The notes beneath the pieces are model-generated. The model was not told the origin of the DNA. It searched no databases and saw nothing but the letters and a program-made list of their open reading frames with translations. Shown here piece by piece: positions 44,001-53,275 of a DNA stretch of 64,000 nucleotides. The stretch's first letter is position 1, and each line of letters opens with the position of its first letter. Origin of the DNA: Chondrus crispus (lineage: Eukaryota; Rhodophyta; Florideophyceae; Gigartinales; Gigartinaceae). The translations under genes were made by a program, and so were the position numbers. The stretch covers positions 62,001 to 126,000 of the forward strand of contig NW_005179058.1 in NCBI RefSeq assembly GCF_000350225.1. The letters run 5' to 3'.

Positions 44001-44143
44001 TCAAGTGGGCGGATTACGACACGCCCACCTGGACCGCGCGGACTCACGTCCCGGAGGACTTGGTGTCTCGTTACGCCCAACGCCTCCGGAGACGCACCGG
44101 CAGAGACCTCGTCTCAGACGCGAACGCGGACGCTCGCGCTTAA
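40877..44143 (+). CDS. pol: A2 pol part 2: reverse transcriptase, RNase H, integrase, chromodomain
   Basis: Open from 40877 to TAA at 44141-44143. RT has WASPVVLVPKKDGSLRFCVD and CLVYLDDVIVFSRT (near residue 200 counting from ATG 40883). RNase H has MIDTDASAYQLGCTLL and VRTDHDALRW. The integrase zinc finger is HTPTIAGHPGQNR...CRTCAMNR and the catalytic triad lies in SLAIDILGPL, SLLSDNGPQF and GQVERYNRTI (about 720-820). The chromodomain is GTQYAVERLLRHRALEDGTT with FLIKWADYDTPTW (about 1015-1070). All catalytic residues are present. It lies one frame from the protease with 217 nt of overlap; in family B these are a single frame, so the break is probably a mutation, though a second recoding site is possible. 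Confidence 0.9.
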   Translation: MDLSYIDDDKFRGHVLEMLRKHSSLWSGALGTIRATEHRIPLEPGTKPIRSMPYRKGPAMREMVAKEVNKMLNAGVIEPAGTEWASPVVLVPKKDGSLRFCVDYRRLNAKTAADSYPLPRMDDCIDSLGDAAVFTTLDCNSGYWQIPVAPEDRDKTTFTTHMGTFRHLRMPFGLKGAPATFQRALDIILSGVRWQICLVYLDDVIVFSRTHREHAKHLDTVLSLLRSAGISLKLKKCSFFQPKVHYLGHVISPGKLSVAEAAADAFKTFTFPRTLTQVRSYLGACNVYRRFVKGFAKIARPLTDMTRKDADPNFDDPTELQLQAFEALKERMISPPILALPRYGRPYMIDTDASAYQLGCTLLQEHEGANDWRPVGYWSYSLSDSERNYSATERECFAVVWAVRTLRPYIEGTKFIVRTDHDALRWLMSLTESSGRLTRWRLRLAEYDFTIQYCPGRVYQVPDALSRLVSPRVTDDPRPVVEVDDDIPTFDAGTTVRDMSDELADHVCTASCDHKAVHVFVTTRNQARSRRGSLVRTRDEPRGDDEAPALEGPTSFWEENDEFDAVDIERAEQPEVGAASTVAPPQDDLPAPLTLEEIAEEQRVDDFCQTVLARQSESRDSAFFEDHHGVLKRRHPFDPDIVQVVVPRTLRARLLQLCHTPTIAGHPGQNRMYFALRREYYWPHLAADVAATVRGCRTCAMNRVKLLKHLNRLKLFPATRPLESLAIDILGPLPKTKAGKRFLLVITDRFTKLTQVVALRTVTAYTVAVAFCDAWVFKYGVPRSLLSDNGPQFNAKFFHSTCRVLGVTNLYTSAYHPQTNGQVERYNRTIASMLRNYVGEHQDDWDVYVGPLTYAYNSHVHRTTSTTPFELVLSRPPPEFSLRRADGDAPPSDRGNARAEFLKTLDDTIQKAYGSLRRTQARYKRDFDKRVRRLNARIKPGNYVYLNPTDGAKTSNKLASPAVGPYQVLANDRRTITIDRDGVTERVSADRCEYAPPPTGAARASTTTPSDLADKVTKGTQYAVERLLRHRALEDGTTEFLIKWADYDTPTWTARTHVPEDLVSRYAQRLRRRTGRDLVSDANADARA

Positions 44144-44984
44144 GGAGGGGGCCCTCCACCGCTCCGCTCCGTTGCAGTTAAAGGCAGCCCCTCGCGGTAT
44201 GACAGAAACCTTAAGAACGGAAGGACAGGTGTCTCGAGAGGCACCAGCGAACTCGTGAGGATGCGAAGACGTCGAGGCGCACCGGCGGTCAAGCCATCCG
44301 ACAGCCGTCGCCGGCAAGAGGGAGGAGGACAGACAGTACGTATGGCAAAATAGCACACCCGCCGAACCGCCGGCAAGGTGCGGGATGCCCTGGTCTCACC
44401 AGGGCCGTCAACCCGCAGGCGAGCCGGTCCACCCGACGGAAGACCGGATCATCGTCCGGTCGCTGTGCGCAGTGTACGAGGAGACGTGCGAGACACGCAG
44501 ACGGAGGTTATGCAGCATAGGGCCGCATTCGGTGGAGCGCGCCACAAGACAGTTGCCAAAGGGGGATCGGGCGAGAGCAACCCGATCGGAGGGTCAGTGT
44601 TATACCCCCACCGACTCGAGACACCTCGAAACAGCCACCGACGCGTGCCTCACGATACGGAAAATGACGAGAAGAGGAGAACGTTACACGTGAGCGGCGC
44701 TCGGCGATGCACGACACGCGCCAACCACGCTCGCGCCGTCACCAAATCACCGCCTCCCCCAGCCTGCGAAATTAGCAAAAAATAATTAAGGGGAGGAAAT
44801 TACACTGGCACGTGCCTTGCGCGCATGGGCACGGTAGCACCTCTACCGACGACCGGTAACAAGTTGAACGACGCCGCCCCATGGGTACACACGTCCGCCC
44901 CCGGTCCGATTACCGGACGGACACCGCGACACCATACGCGCCCCCGAGCGGCAAGAGCACGGAACAAGAGCGTCCGCTACGCGC

Positions 44985-45810
44985 GCGCCTTTGCCCCGAG
45001 TGGCGAGGGACGCGCGACAGGTAAAGACCTCCGTTCGGCACTGCGTCCTTGCCCCCGAAGGGCGAGGGGCGCGGGGCCTCAGACATACCCCGCCGCACAC
45101 GCCCTCGCCGCCGACGGCGAGAGGCCTCAAGGAGAATACGGGCCCTCGCGCGCCCCTGCCCTCGCCGCCGACGGCGAGAGGCCTCAAGAAGGACGACCGC
45201 CGCACGCGCCCTCGCAACCGATAACGAAGGGCGCCGGGTAAAGAAATTTGCCGAGGGCTCGCGCTCCCGTCACAGACGGCGAGAGACGCGAGCAAAGAAG
45301 AAGACGTACGCCGACGCGTCCGCCCCGTCACCCCGATGGCGAGGGGCGCGCGGGCGAGAAGAAGAATGCCGTTCGCGCTCGCGCCTCGCCCCGATGGCGA
45401 GAAGCGCGAGCGACGAAAAGGACGAACGGCGCACGCGCAGCGCCCCCGCCACCGATGGCGGACGTCGCGCGAAGAAGAAAACGTACTTCCACGCGTTCGC
45501 CCCCTCGCCCCGATGGCGGGGAGGGCACGCGCGAAGAAGAATAAGTACGTCCACGCGTCCACGCCCTCGCCTCGATGGCGAGGGGCGCGCGCGGGAAAGA
45601 AGCCGGAGAGCGAGGAGCGCCGGAAAAAGTCCTCAGGGAGCGCCGCGGGCCGAGCTTGCGAGGCCCAGGCGCTGCCACGAGGACTTTTCCGCCGCACCGC
45701 AGCGCGAAGGTCGAGCGCCGCGCCCTCGCCACCGGCGGCGAGGGCCGGCAAATATAAGGAACGTCGCTGTGCGTCGTCTCGCGCCGTGCCCTCGCCCCTA
45801 CGGCGAGAGG
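44985..45810. repeat. Degenerate tandem array of hairpin units (about 13), CCTCGCCN(3-6)GGCGAGG type
   Basis: Units such as CCCTCGCCGCCGACGGCGAGAGG (near 45105 and 45163), CACCCCGATGGCGAGGGGCG (45330) and CGCCCTCGCCTCGATGGCGAGG (45563) recur every 45-65 bp. Each contains a short inverted repeat able to form a stem-loop. A shorter version exists in the A1 spacer. Being palindromic with variable spacing, it is not a CRISPR array. It lies exactly where the two convergent transcripts would meet. Confidence 0.65.
45621..45691. repeat. Long inverted repeat (24-bp arms) inside the A2 array
   Basis: CGGAAAAAGTCCTCAGGGAG... (45621-45644) pairs with GGCGCTGCCACGAGGACTTT... (45668-45691), with about four mismatches or gaps and a 23-nt loop. 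In A1 the same structure is cut by the N gap at 7258-7259. Confidence 0.65.
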
Positions 45811-46240
45811 CACCATGGAGACAAACCGGCGCACGCCGTGCCCCGGCATGCCGGACGGTCCGTTCTGTCACGAGTCCTGTCGGGCCGGCCCGCTTCGAAG
45901 ATCGAGGACACTAATGACGACACGCCCCCTGTCCTGGAGTCTACGACGGGCCTCGTCCCCTATCTCCGGGAACGAGCCGTGAGCAGCCACGAATGAGGAG
46001 CTCACCGCGGACGCCTACGCCGCTCTCGGTCCACGAAACACGGCGAGGGATCATCAGCGGAGCGTCGCCCGAACCTCCCGCGGCTCGAAGGAAGGCGGGA
46101 GAGGGGGCGCGCAAGCGCACGCATCAGCACGAGGACAATTGCGTTTACTGTGGCAAGAGGCCAAGACAGTCCTTACCCTACCTCTGTCTCTCTTATCGAC
46201 GGAGGCCCGCGGCCGCGTAGTGGACTAGCTATCCGAGCGG

Positions 46241-48559
46241 TTAGCGGTTAGCGTCATTCGGGGTCACGCGGGACCCCGATTCGTAGTAATGCGGAGGACA
46301 GTACCCCGGATACGAAGGGGCTTCGACGTCCACCTCCGTGAGGCTGGGCATCGCGAGGCGGACGTCCTGGGCGCCGACGCGCGCCGTCTCGTCGCGAAGA
46401 TCGTAGCCCCGAGACGAAGGAGGGTCGGTCCCGTAGTTCGCATACGGGTCGCGGACTACGGGCGCGATCGGACCGCGAAGAAAAGCACTCCCCGCTGGCG
46501 AGGGCATTGACCGAGACGCACGAAGACTATTGCGCTCGCGCCGGTAGCGCTCAAGGTCGTGCCGCGCGCGTTCGTACGCCGCCCGCAGGGACGACAACTC
46601 GTGATGTAACCGCTGTAGTTCCGCCGTCCTCGCCTCCAAGTCGCGACGAAGGCCCCGCGCCTCGTCGCTCCGATCCAGAAACCAGGCCCCTAGGGTGCTG
46701 ATAACCCCACCCACGGTCCACGAACGATGGATGGCCGCACCCAGAGCTCGCGTTAATTAGGGAATGGCTGCCAGCTCCTCCTGGGGGAGTACGAGGGCGC
46801 GCACGACGCGCGCATGGACAGGTTCTTGCCTCACTAAGTCAAGAGGCGGGACAGGGAGTACGACTTGCGTGGGCGTGACGCCCTCTGAGGACCCGTGAGT
46901 ATTGGAAAAGGGGGTCACAGGAAAGGGATTCGGGACGGAGCCAACGAGATCCGGGCCCACCGCATCGAGGTCCTTGTAGCGCTTTCGTCGGCCACGTCGG
47001 CTTTCGGAACCGACGCCTCCCCTCTTCCCCGTATTCCCGACGACCGGGGGATTTGGGGAGGAGCGCGCGAAAAAAGCATCACCGGTCGGTTCGTACGAGA
47101 GGTAGGAGCTCCGTGTCCCCGTGGTGTAGTCTAGCCACGCCCGATGGTGACGCGCGCTGACTTCCCCGGCGCGAGACATGAGCGCAACCGCGTGACCAAA
47201 CGTCCACGGGACATGACCCGAGCCGTGCTCCGAAGGGTGACGGACCACCTCGGGAAGAGTGGACGCGACCCGCCCCACGAACGTGATGACTGGGCCCGGC
47301 TGGAGAAACACCCGCGCGTGCGCATGCACCTCAGCCATAAAGCCGCAGCACACGGACCACGCCCACTCACGTCGGTAATTGTACGCGAGCCGTGAGTGGG
47401 CTGGGTGCTGCCGATCGGCGCAGGCATAACCGAAATGTTTCAACACGGGAGGCAGTAGCGGATGTATGCCCAAGGAGGGAAAAGCGTCCACTACGTCGAG
47501 GGGGAGCGGGGGGAAATCCTCGGACGACAATCCGGACGCAAAAGACGCCGAACGAACGACACGGCCGTCAGTCTCATCCCTCCCCCGATACGCAGCCCAA
47601 TCGTAATGGGCGAATCCCACTCCATGAAGGCGCATAAGGGAACAGGACGATTTCTGTAGAGCGACCAACGGCTGTGTGTACGCGAACGGGCGAGGGGAGA
47701 CGTACAGCGCGGACACTTCGGGTAGTAAGAATCGTCGCGGATCGAACTGCCCCGGGCCGGCCAGGTACGAACCCATCCGGTCCACGTACGTCACCTCGGC
47801 GACACTGTACGCAAACGAACGATCGCCGGGCAACTCGTCGGGCAGCTGGTACCCGGAACCGCCGCCCTCCTCCATCAGCCGATTCAAGGACGCGGACGCC
47901 TCCTCGGCGCCACCGGTCTCGTAGACCTTCAGGACACGGGCTAAGTCCGGTCGAAGCCACGCCCGCGCCACCACCTCCTCGATAGCCACCCCCGAGCGAC
48001 CCTGACGCCGCCACGGGTACTGGAGGTCGCTGACGGGAAGCAGCGCTAGGTCTACCGATGGCGACCCCAACCACTGGGTCGTGGACTCGCCCTCCCCCTT
48101 TCCCACGTCGTCAACAGCTGTTGCCCTGGGGTAGGGCATGGCCGACCGTGCTGGGGACCGGCGAGTCGGACGAGCGGTTCCCTCCGAACCTAGGGCCGCT
48201 GGCACTGGCGCAGCAGCCGTGTCGCGCGCAATCGCGCCCGCTGTAGCAGGACGTACAGCACCACCAGCGGACGACGCTTGGGCAGGCCGAAAAGACAAGA
48301 CGGGTCTCCCGGAATCTGAGGCCGGGGTCACGAGCTCGACAGAGACAGTAGACGACCGGCTCCTCGTCCTTTGAAAAGGCGGGCGTGTCGTAGTCTCTGC
48401 GACGCTCTCGGTACCGCCGGACGCCACGACGGTCGACGGCGACCCCGCCAATACCACAGGAGCAGAGGTCGCGGCCGGAGGTCCGGGCAAGGCCGCCGCG
48501 ACGACAAGCGGCGGCAACGGCAACGGCGGCGGAGATGGGCCCGGAGTTGGGTCGCCCAT
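46241..48559 (-). pseudogene. Family-A antisense accessory gene, A2 copy (one nonsense codon)
   Basis: I place the start at ATG 48559 (MGDPTPGPSPPPLPLPPL) because the Pro-rich N-terminus then matches A1; an upstream ATG at 48721 adds 54 residues without a counterpart. The frame runs to 46241 (772 residues) with one TAA at 46757-46759 (AAIP*LTRALG; A1 has VPELAQALG), consistent with GAA to TAA. Conserved with A1: PFQRTR, LPVSDLQYPW, GDRSFAYSVAEVTYVDRM, PRPFAYTQPLVALQKS, LMRLHGVGFAHYDWAAYR, FPSLGIHPLLPPVLKHFGYA, LMSRAGEVSARHHRAW, a basic RRGRRKRYKDLDAV, then a coiled coil (LEARTAELQRLHHELSSLRA) and a PSYPGYCPPHYY tail. Read from the 3' LTR, opposite to gag-pol. No family recognised; nuclear location is inference. 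Confidence 0.78.
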
Positions 48560-48810
48560 GCCTATACCAGGGGACGCAGAGAGTGGAGCGAAGAGGACGG
48601 TGCTGGACGAGCAAATGGGAGCGGCAGGGAAGCGAACAAGTGGAAAGCGGCGAGCCACACGGGCAAAGCGAGAGCAGCGACACGGGGAGTGAAGGGGGCA
48701 CAGGTCACCACGGAGGGACACGAGCGAGTGTGACCACCGTCGGGACAGGACAGGCGGAAGAGAAGGAACACGATCTACAAGCCCAGGAGTGAACGCGGAC
48801 GTTCACTCTT

Positions 48811-48823
48811 GAGAGGGGGGTGA
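48811..48823 (+). promoter_or_regulatory. A2 polypurine tract
   Basis: GAGAGGGGGGTGA directly precedes the 3' LTR at 48824, as expected for plus-strand priming of gag-pol-sense DNA. Confidence 0.7.
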
Positions 48824-49423
48824 TGTGGTATAACCCCAAACGGAAGTTCGGAAATTAGATTAGGATTAGATCAGCGACAGTAAGGCACGAGCCTTACAGC
48901 TACGCGCGCACACACGTGTCCTCCACGTGTACGGGACGCGTACTACACGTGGACTGTCAGCCCCGACGGCTGACAGCGTTACAGTGTCGGTCGACCGGCA
49001 CTACTGTAGAGTTATGATAGGCTACCATGTACATTAAATATGAGCGGACCGCCGGCGGTGGAGGACGACAAGCACGGAATTGTCAAGGATCCTCCACCTT
49101 GGTTCGCCCGCTTACTTTTAGGTACTTCCGTCCGTTTTACCTAGGAGTAGCACCGCGCGCGGGTTGAGGACGCGCGTAGCACGCCCACGAGCCGGCTCCG
49201 CCTCCGCCCGTCGGTACTGGATCGTCACCCAGTACCGCTCCGGGGCGTCGAGGCGTAGAACCGCTCGCGCGTGCGCGCGTCCTCCCCGATCCCGCTCTAC
49301 CACCGCTACCTCGAGCCCGTGCTCGGTACCGTGGGTGGGCCGTGCTTCTGTCTTCCCGCCGATCGGGGTCTTTCCGAACTGTCAGTACTCACCCCCCTCG
49401 TCGTTGGGGGTGATTATACTACA
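48824..49423 (+). repeat. A2 3' LTR (600 bp)
   Basis: Matches 36211-36810 with about five substitutions (for example ACTACGGTAG versus ACTACTGTAG). AAGAG follows at 49424-49428. Confidence 0.92.
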
Positions 49424-50556
49424 AAGAGTCGTTCTCTTCTGTGCTTGCCCCTCGGTCGCAGCCGAGATTCCGGCCCTGGCGGCCCTTGCCGCCTCAGCAA
49501 CGGCAGGGCCAAATGGGTGTGACGATGGAGGGAGGTGTCGGACGAAACTAATGACCACTACGTGGTCTCGGCGTTAGCCGGGATCTACAAGGGTGAGCGC
49601 GGTCTGGTACTGTAGCCCGAGTAAACTTTATCTTTCTCTAAGAGCATCCCCAACGGGCAATTCTATACTCTGTACGACCTATAAAATATCTGGGTTGCAT
49701 AGAATCAATTTTGGAACCCAACGCGAAATTCTATGCATTTCCAAAATCGTATAGGACGATTTTTGATTCTATGCGCTCCTATAGATCTGAAAGCGATCTA
49801 TAGCTCGGATATAATTCCCTATAGAATGCCACGGGGACGGCGTGTCCGCCTCCATTCCAATGTTTTCCCGCGAGCTTCAGTTCCTGTTGGCGAAAAGGCG
49901 ACTGCAGAACGGTCGGGAGAGCTTTGCGCGGGTCCATGTCTGTCACTCAGTCAAGATAGCGGCTGCAAGCCGCGCCAGACACCTCGCGTTCTATTCGGCG
50001 GCGGGCGCACCCTGCGCCACAACTGCGAGCGGAGATCTGCGGACAGCAGGTGGCAGCACAACACGGTGCCTCTCCCGGGCAGTACGTCTATGCCGTGCTC
50101 AGACAGCCAGGCGGTGAAAGTCGCGAAGGTAGAGGGGATGCGTGTGGAGATGAGGGAGGTGTGGTATGGGGACGCTGATTGGAGACGCGGTATTTGGGAA
50201 AAGAGTTTGTGCAGTTCGTGGAGAGGGGGTTTTGGGGAAGACCAGAGAGGATCGTCGACCAAGCTTCGGAGAGCGGTGAGCAGGGGTAGGATAGTCAGAC
50301 AAACGTCCCAAGGCAGGCGGCGGGCGACGCGGAGCGCGATGTCTATGTGGATCTGCTGCAATAGAAATGCAAACTAGCGTTGGGGTTTGTGATGCCAAGA
50401 ACTGGTCCGATGCCTCCGACCACGGATCGTAGCGGAGGCGACCGCGTCTTTATTTCCTACTGAGTAACTAGCGCCTTATTGGCATTTTCCTATCTGTACT
50501 GTGTCTTATCTGGATGGAATCAGATGATTTTGTTTCGGTGGCGCGTTGGCCGAGCT
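49424..50556. other. Region between A2 and the copia relic; MITE-like end, possible copia LTR remains
   Basis: GAGCATCCCCAACGGG (49644 onward), then an AT-rich stretch with self-complementary ATTCTAT/ATAGAAT words to about 49830, resembles one end of a MITE; no matching right end was found. A minus-strand frame at 49951-50361 (136 codons) has no recognised motif. 50376-50583 probably includes the 3' LTR of the copia relic on the minus strand, but its far end is not defined. Confidence 0.35.
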
Positions 50557-52109
50557 TCAAACTTGGTTCTGGATGGAACCACACTCCCCCCGACGCGAGG
50601 GCAGCGTGTCCTGTATTTCTCTTACGGCGATGTTCTTCTTGTGTGCGCGGTGGAGTGTTGTTTTAAGGGATTTGGTGAGGATGTCGTCGTATTGTTCGAT
50701 GGATGGTATCCGCCGGATGTTCAATTTTCCCTGCTGTACTCTGTCGTGGAGATAGTGATATCCCACGTCGATGCACTTCCTCCTTTTCGTCACGCCCATT
50801 CTCTTCGCCATTTGCACCGCTGCTGTGTTGTCCACATGCAGGGTGGGCATGCTGGTGGGGAGTTGTATTTCGCGGATGAGGTTGTGTAGACAGAGTGTGA
50901 GGGCCGTTGTTTCGGATGCGGCGATATACTCCGCCTCGCGAATGCTTTTTGCGACGACGGGCTGTTGCTTCGCAAGCCACTGTACTGGTGCTCCGTTGAT
51001 GAGCGTTACTATGCCGCTGATTGATTTTCAGATTGTGGCGTCGTTCGCATAGTCGCCGTCTGAGTATGCGCGGATGGTGATTTCGCCGTTTTTGCCAGCT
51101 GGCATGAGAATGCCTTCGTCTCGAGTACTGTGGAGGTACTGTGCGAGTCGTTGCAGCAGATTCCATCGGTGCTGTGTCGGTTTCTTCAGCGCGCGTGCCA
51201 CCGTGGTCGCTGCGAATGCTATGTCCGGGCGCGCGCTGTCCGCTATGTATCTAATTTCGCCAACTGCTTTGCCATATATCGTGGCAATGTCAGCTCGCAT
51301 TTCCTCTTCGTCGGTGGGCGGATCCACTTTTTTGCCGTCCAGGTATGGGGTGGTCCTCTTTTTGCATCCTGTTTGCGCGTGGAGTGTGACCACGCTATTG
51401 ATGTGCGACGGTTGGGAGATGTGTATTCCCTGAGGTGTGTACCTAATTTTTCGGTTGAGGTACGAGGTCGGGCGTCTCATTTTTTCACTGTATATATTTT
51501 TGGAGTGTGTGGTACAGTGAGTCGATCCTGGATTTGGTGGTGGCGATTGGTAAAAAATCGTCCATGCTTATGCCCACTATCAGCGTGTCCTTCCCTTCTG
51601 TTTTCGTGAAGAGGGACGTGTCTGAACGCATTTGTTTGTACCCGTGACTCTTGAGGTGTGCGTGCAGTTTGGTGCTGTAAAGGTTGGCGGCGACGGGTGT
51701 GCCGTATACGTTTCCTTTTAGTTGCCCGTGCGTGGCTGCGTGCTTGAAAGATCCGTCGAACCGCCTTGGTTGCCATACGAAAACTTTCCTGTTGTGTTGG
51801 TATGCCTCGTGGAGGTACGCTCCGGATATGTCGAAATGTTCGATCTCCATGTTGCAGGACGCAGCGACAGCTAAAAGGGTGCAGATCGTGCTTCTGTCAG
51901 CCATGTATGTCGCTGTCTTCTCCGGATCGTAATGAGTATGTGGCGTCATTCTGTCTCCGCGGATCGAGCACTGTGATTTGTGTTTGGTGCCTGTGTGATC
52001 CTTCTTGTAAAGACATGTCATCGTCGTTGCGATGATGTCCCGTCTGTTGGTACTGTCTTTCTGCGATCGCCAGTCAATTGCCTTCATCTCGTCAAGCTTG
52101 TTGAGTTCG
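50557..52109 (-). pseudogene. pol: Ty1/copia relic: reverse transcriptase and RNase H, 5' cut by B2
   Basis: The minus strand begins at 52109 with ELNKLDEMKAIDW and continues with the copia RT signature EHFDISGAYLHEAY, VYGTPVAANLYS and the catalytic box VGISMDDFLPIATT (usual form YVDD). A frameshift near 51486 leads to KKMRRPTSYLNRKIRYTPQG, RYIADSARPDIAFA and AYSDGDYANDATI. After one stop near 51026-51028 comes KSISGIVTLINGAPVQW, then AEYIAASET and MPTLHVDNTAAVQMA (RNase H). Gag, protease and integrase are missing because B2 starts at 52110. A GGGGGGAG tract followed by TGTGG (minus strand, ending at 50583) looks like the polypurine tract and 3' LTR start. Confidence 0.85.
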
Positions 52110-53152
52110 TGTAGTGCAATGTGCCTGGCAGGCCGCAAACGCAGTCCGACGGTCAAACAAAAAGAAGAAAAACAACAACAGCAACAACCACTGCCGATGG
52201 CACGCGCTACGGAGCGTTCGAGACTCCCTTTCCCCTTGTGTGGGCTTGCGGCCCACGGTAGCTCAAATCCGACGGGGGGTTAAGGAAAGACACCCGGCCG
52301 GGGAGGATAATGGTGGTAGAGACTTGTGAAGACTTAAGCGCTCGACGAGTGCGGGTTGGGCTTGTCTACGAGGATGTAACCGCGGTTCGCTGGGTTGTAA
52401 GGCCAATGCTCGACGAGCGTCTTCAGCACCTTGTGTGTAATTCAAGGTCTTCGACGGGGGCTTGTTCAGCACTACCCGACGGGATCGTAACTGTGTAGCA
52501 ACGCTACTACCGACGTGTTGCCCGATGGCTAAAAACACCCTCACCGGCGCGATCGCGATCGCGGTAGGCGGTACCAACTCTGTCTTATACAGTAAGACCT
52601 TCGACGGAGGCGTCGTTGCAACAGCCTTCCGACGAAATTTGAAACAGTAGCAGCGCTACACAACGTGTTGCCCGATGGCTAAAACACCTACACCGGATCG
52701 GTCCCAACCGACTCCAATGGAACCAACACGATTAAGGGAAAGATAGAGGTAGAGGTAGAAAAGAATAGGGAAATAATGGAAGAAGGAATGGGACCCCCGA
52801 GCGCTGAAGGATGCCGTAGGCTTTGGTAAAAGGGAGCGTCTTGGTAGAGACGGACTTCGACCAAGGCGACATTCAACTCCGGCAACTCGGGTTACCTTTA
52901 CTGACTTGGTCGTCAGAGGGCTAAGGTATATATCGCCCCGCCGGAGCCAGTACAGTAGCTCGCGGCGCTAGATCCTAGATCTAATCTAGTGTCAGCAAAA
53001 TTAATGCCAACTAATTAACTAAATAAAATAAAATAATTAAAAATTAAAACTGTGCAGTTATTCACACGTGTGTCCCCCAACCCGGACTACTTTTCATATC
53101 CAAATATTTTCCTTTCTTTTCACCCCCCTTTTCAGGTGCGTATTGCACTACA
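52110..53152 (-). repeat. B2 3' LTR (1043 bp)
   Basis: TGTAGTGCAATGTGCC...TATTGCACTACA. Noticeably diverged from the B1 LTRs in its outer half but near-identical over the last about 350 bp, including the TATA-like GGTATATATCG. The internal unit of about 150 bp is again doubled (CTTCGACGG near 52449 and 52602). Polypurine tract TATCCCCCTTC (plus strand) at 53153-53163. Confidence 0.87.
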
Positions 53153-53275
53153 TATCCCCCTTCCGAGCGCTCTTGTACGCCGCTCCGTCATGGTATAATC
53201 TCCTCGCCGCTTCTCTCATAACCCTACACCGCCGCATCCGGTAATCGGTGAAAGTGCAAGAGCAAGACGGGCCCC

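Larger units (their letters stand above)
44144..46240. other. A2 spacer between convergent pol and accessory gene
   Basis: A GC-rich 2.1-kb stretch without a supported gene. Its centre is a hairpin-repeat array (44985-45810), including one long inverted repeat (45621-45691). Opposing long frames (45049-45996 plus, 44843-45871 minus) follow the repeat and are Arg/Ala/Pro-rich artefacts of composition. Confidence 0.6.
36211..49423 (+). mobile_element. Family-A chromovirus copy A2, structurally complete (13.2 kb)
   Basis: Two 600-bp LTRs (36211-36810 and 48824-49423) start TGTGGTATAACCCC and end GGTGATTATACTACA. AAGAG flanks both sides (36206-36210 and 49424-49428), a perfect 5-bp duplication. 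By eye only about five LTR differences, so insertion is recent. Order: LTR, PBS, gag, protease, RT-RNase H-integrase-chromodomain, a 2.1-kb spacer with a hairpin-repeat array, an antisense accessory gene, polypurine tract, LTR. Frame breaks in gag, between protease and RT, and in the accessory gene suggest it may still be defective. Confidence 0.93.

Noticed and set aside
44985-45810. CRISPR array
   Set aside because: Units are palindromic and degenerate, spacing varies, and the context is a eukaryotic retrotransposon.
44843-45996. Long frames on both strands (342 and 315 codons) in the A2 spacer
   Set aside because: They translate the hairpin-repeat array in both directions; low complexity and mutually overlapping.
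49733-50377. 214-codon plus frame and 136-codon minus frame
   Set aside because: No recognised domain, overlap each other, lie in probable transposon debris.
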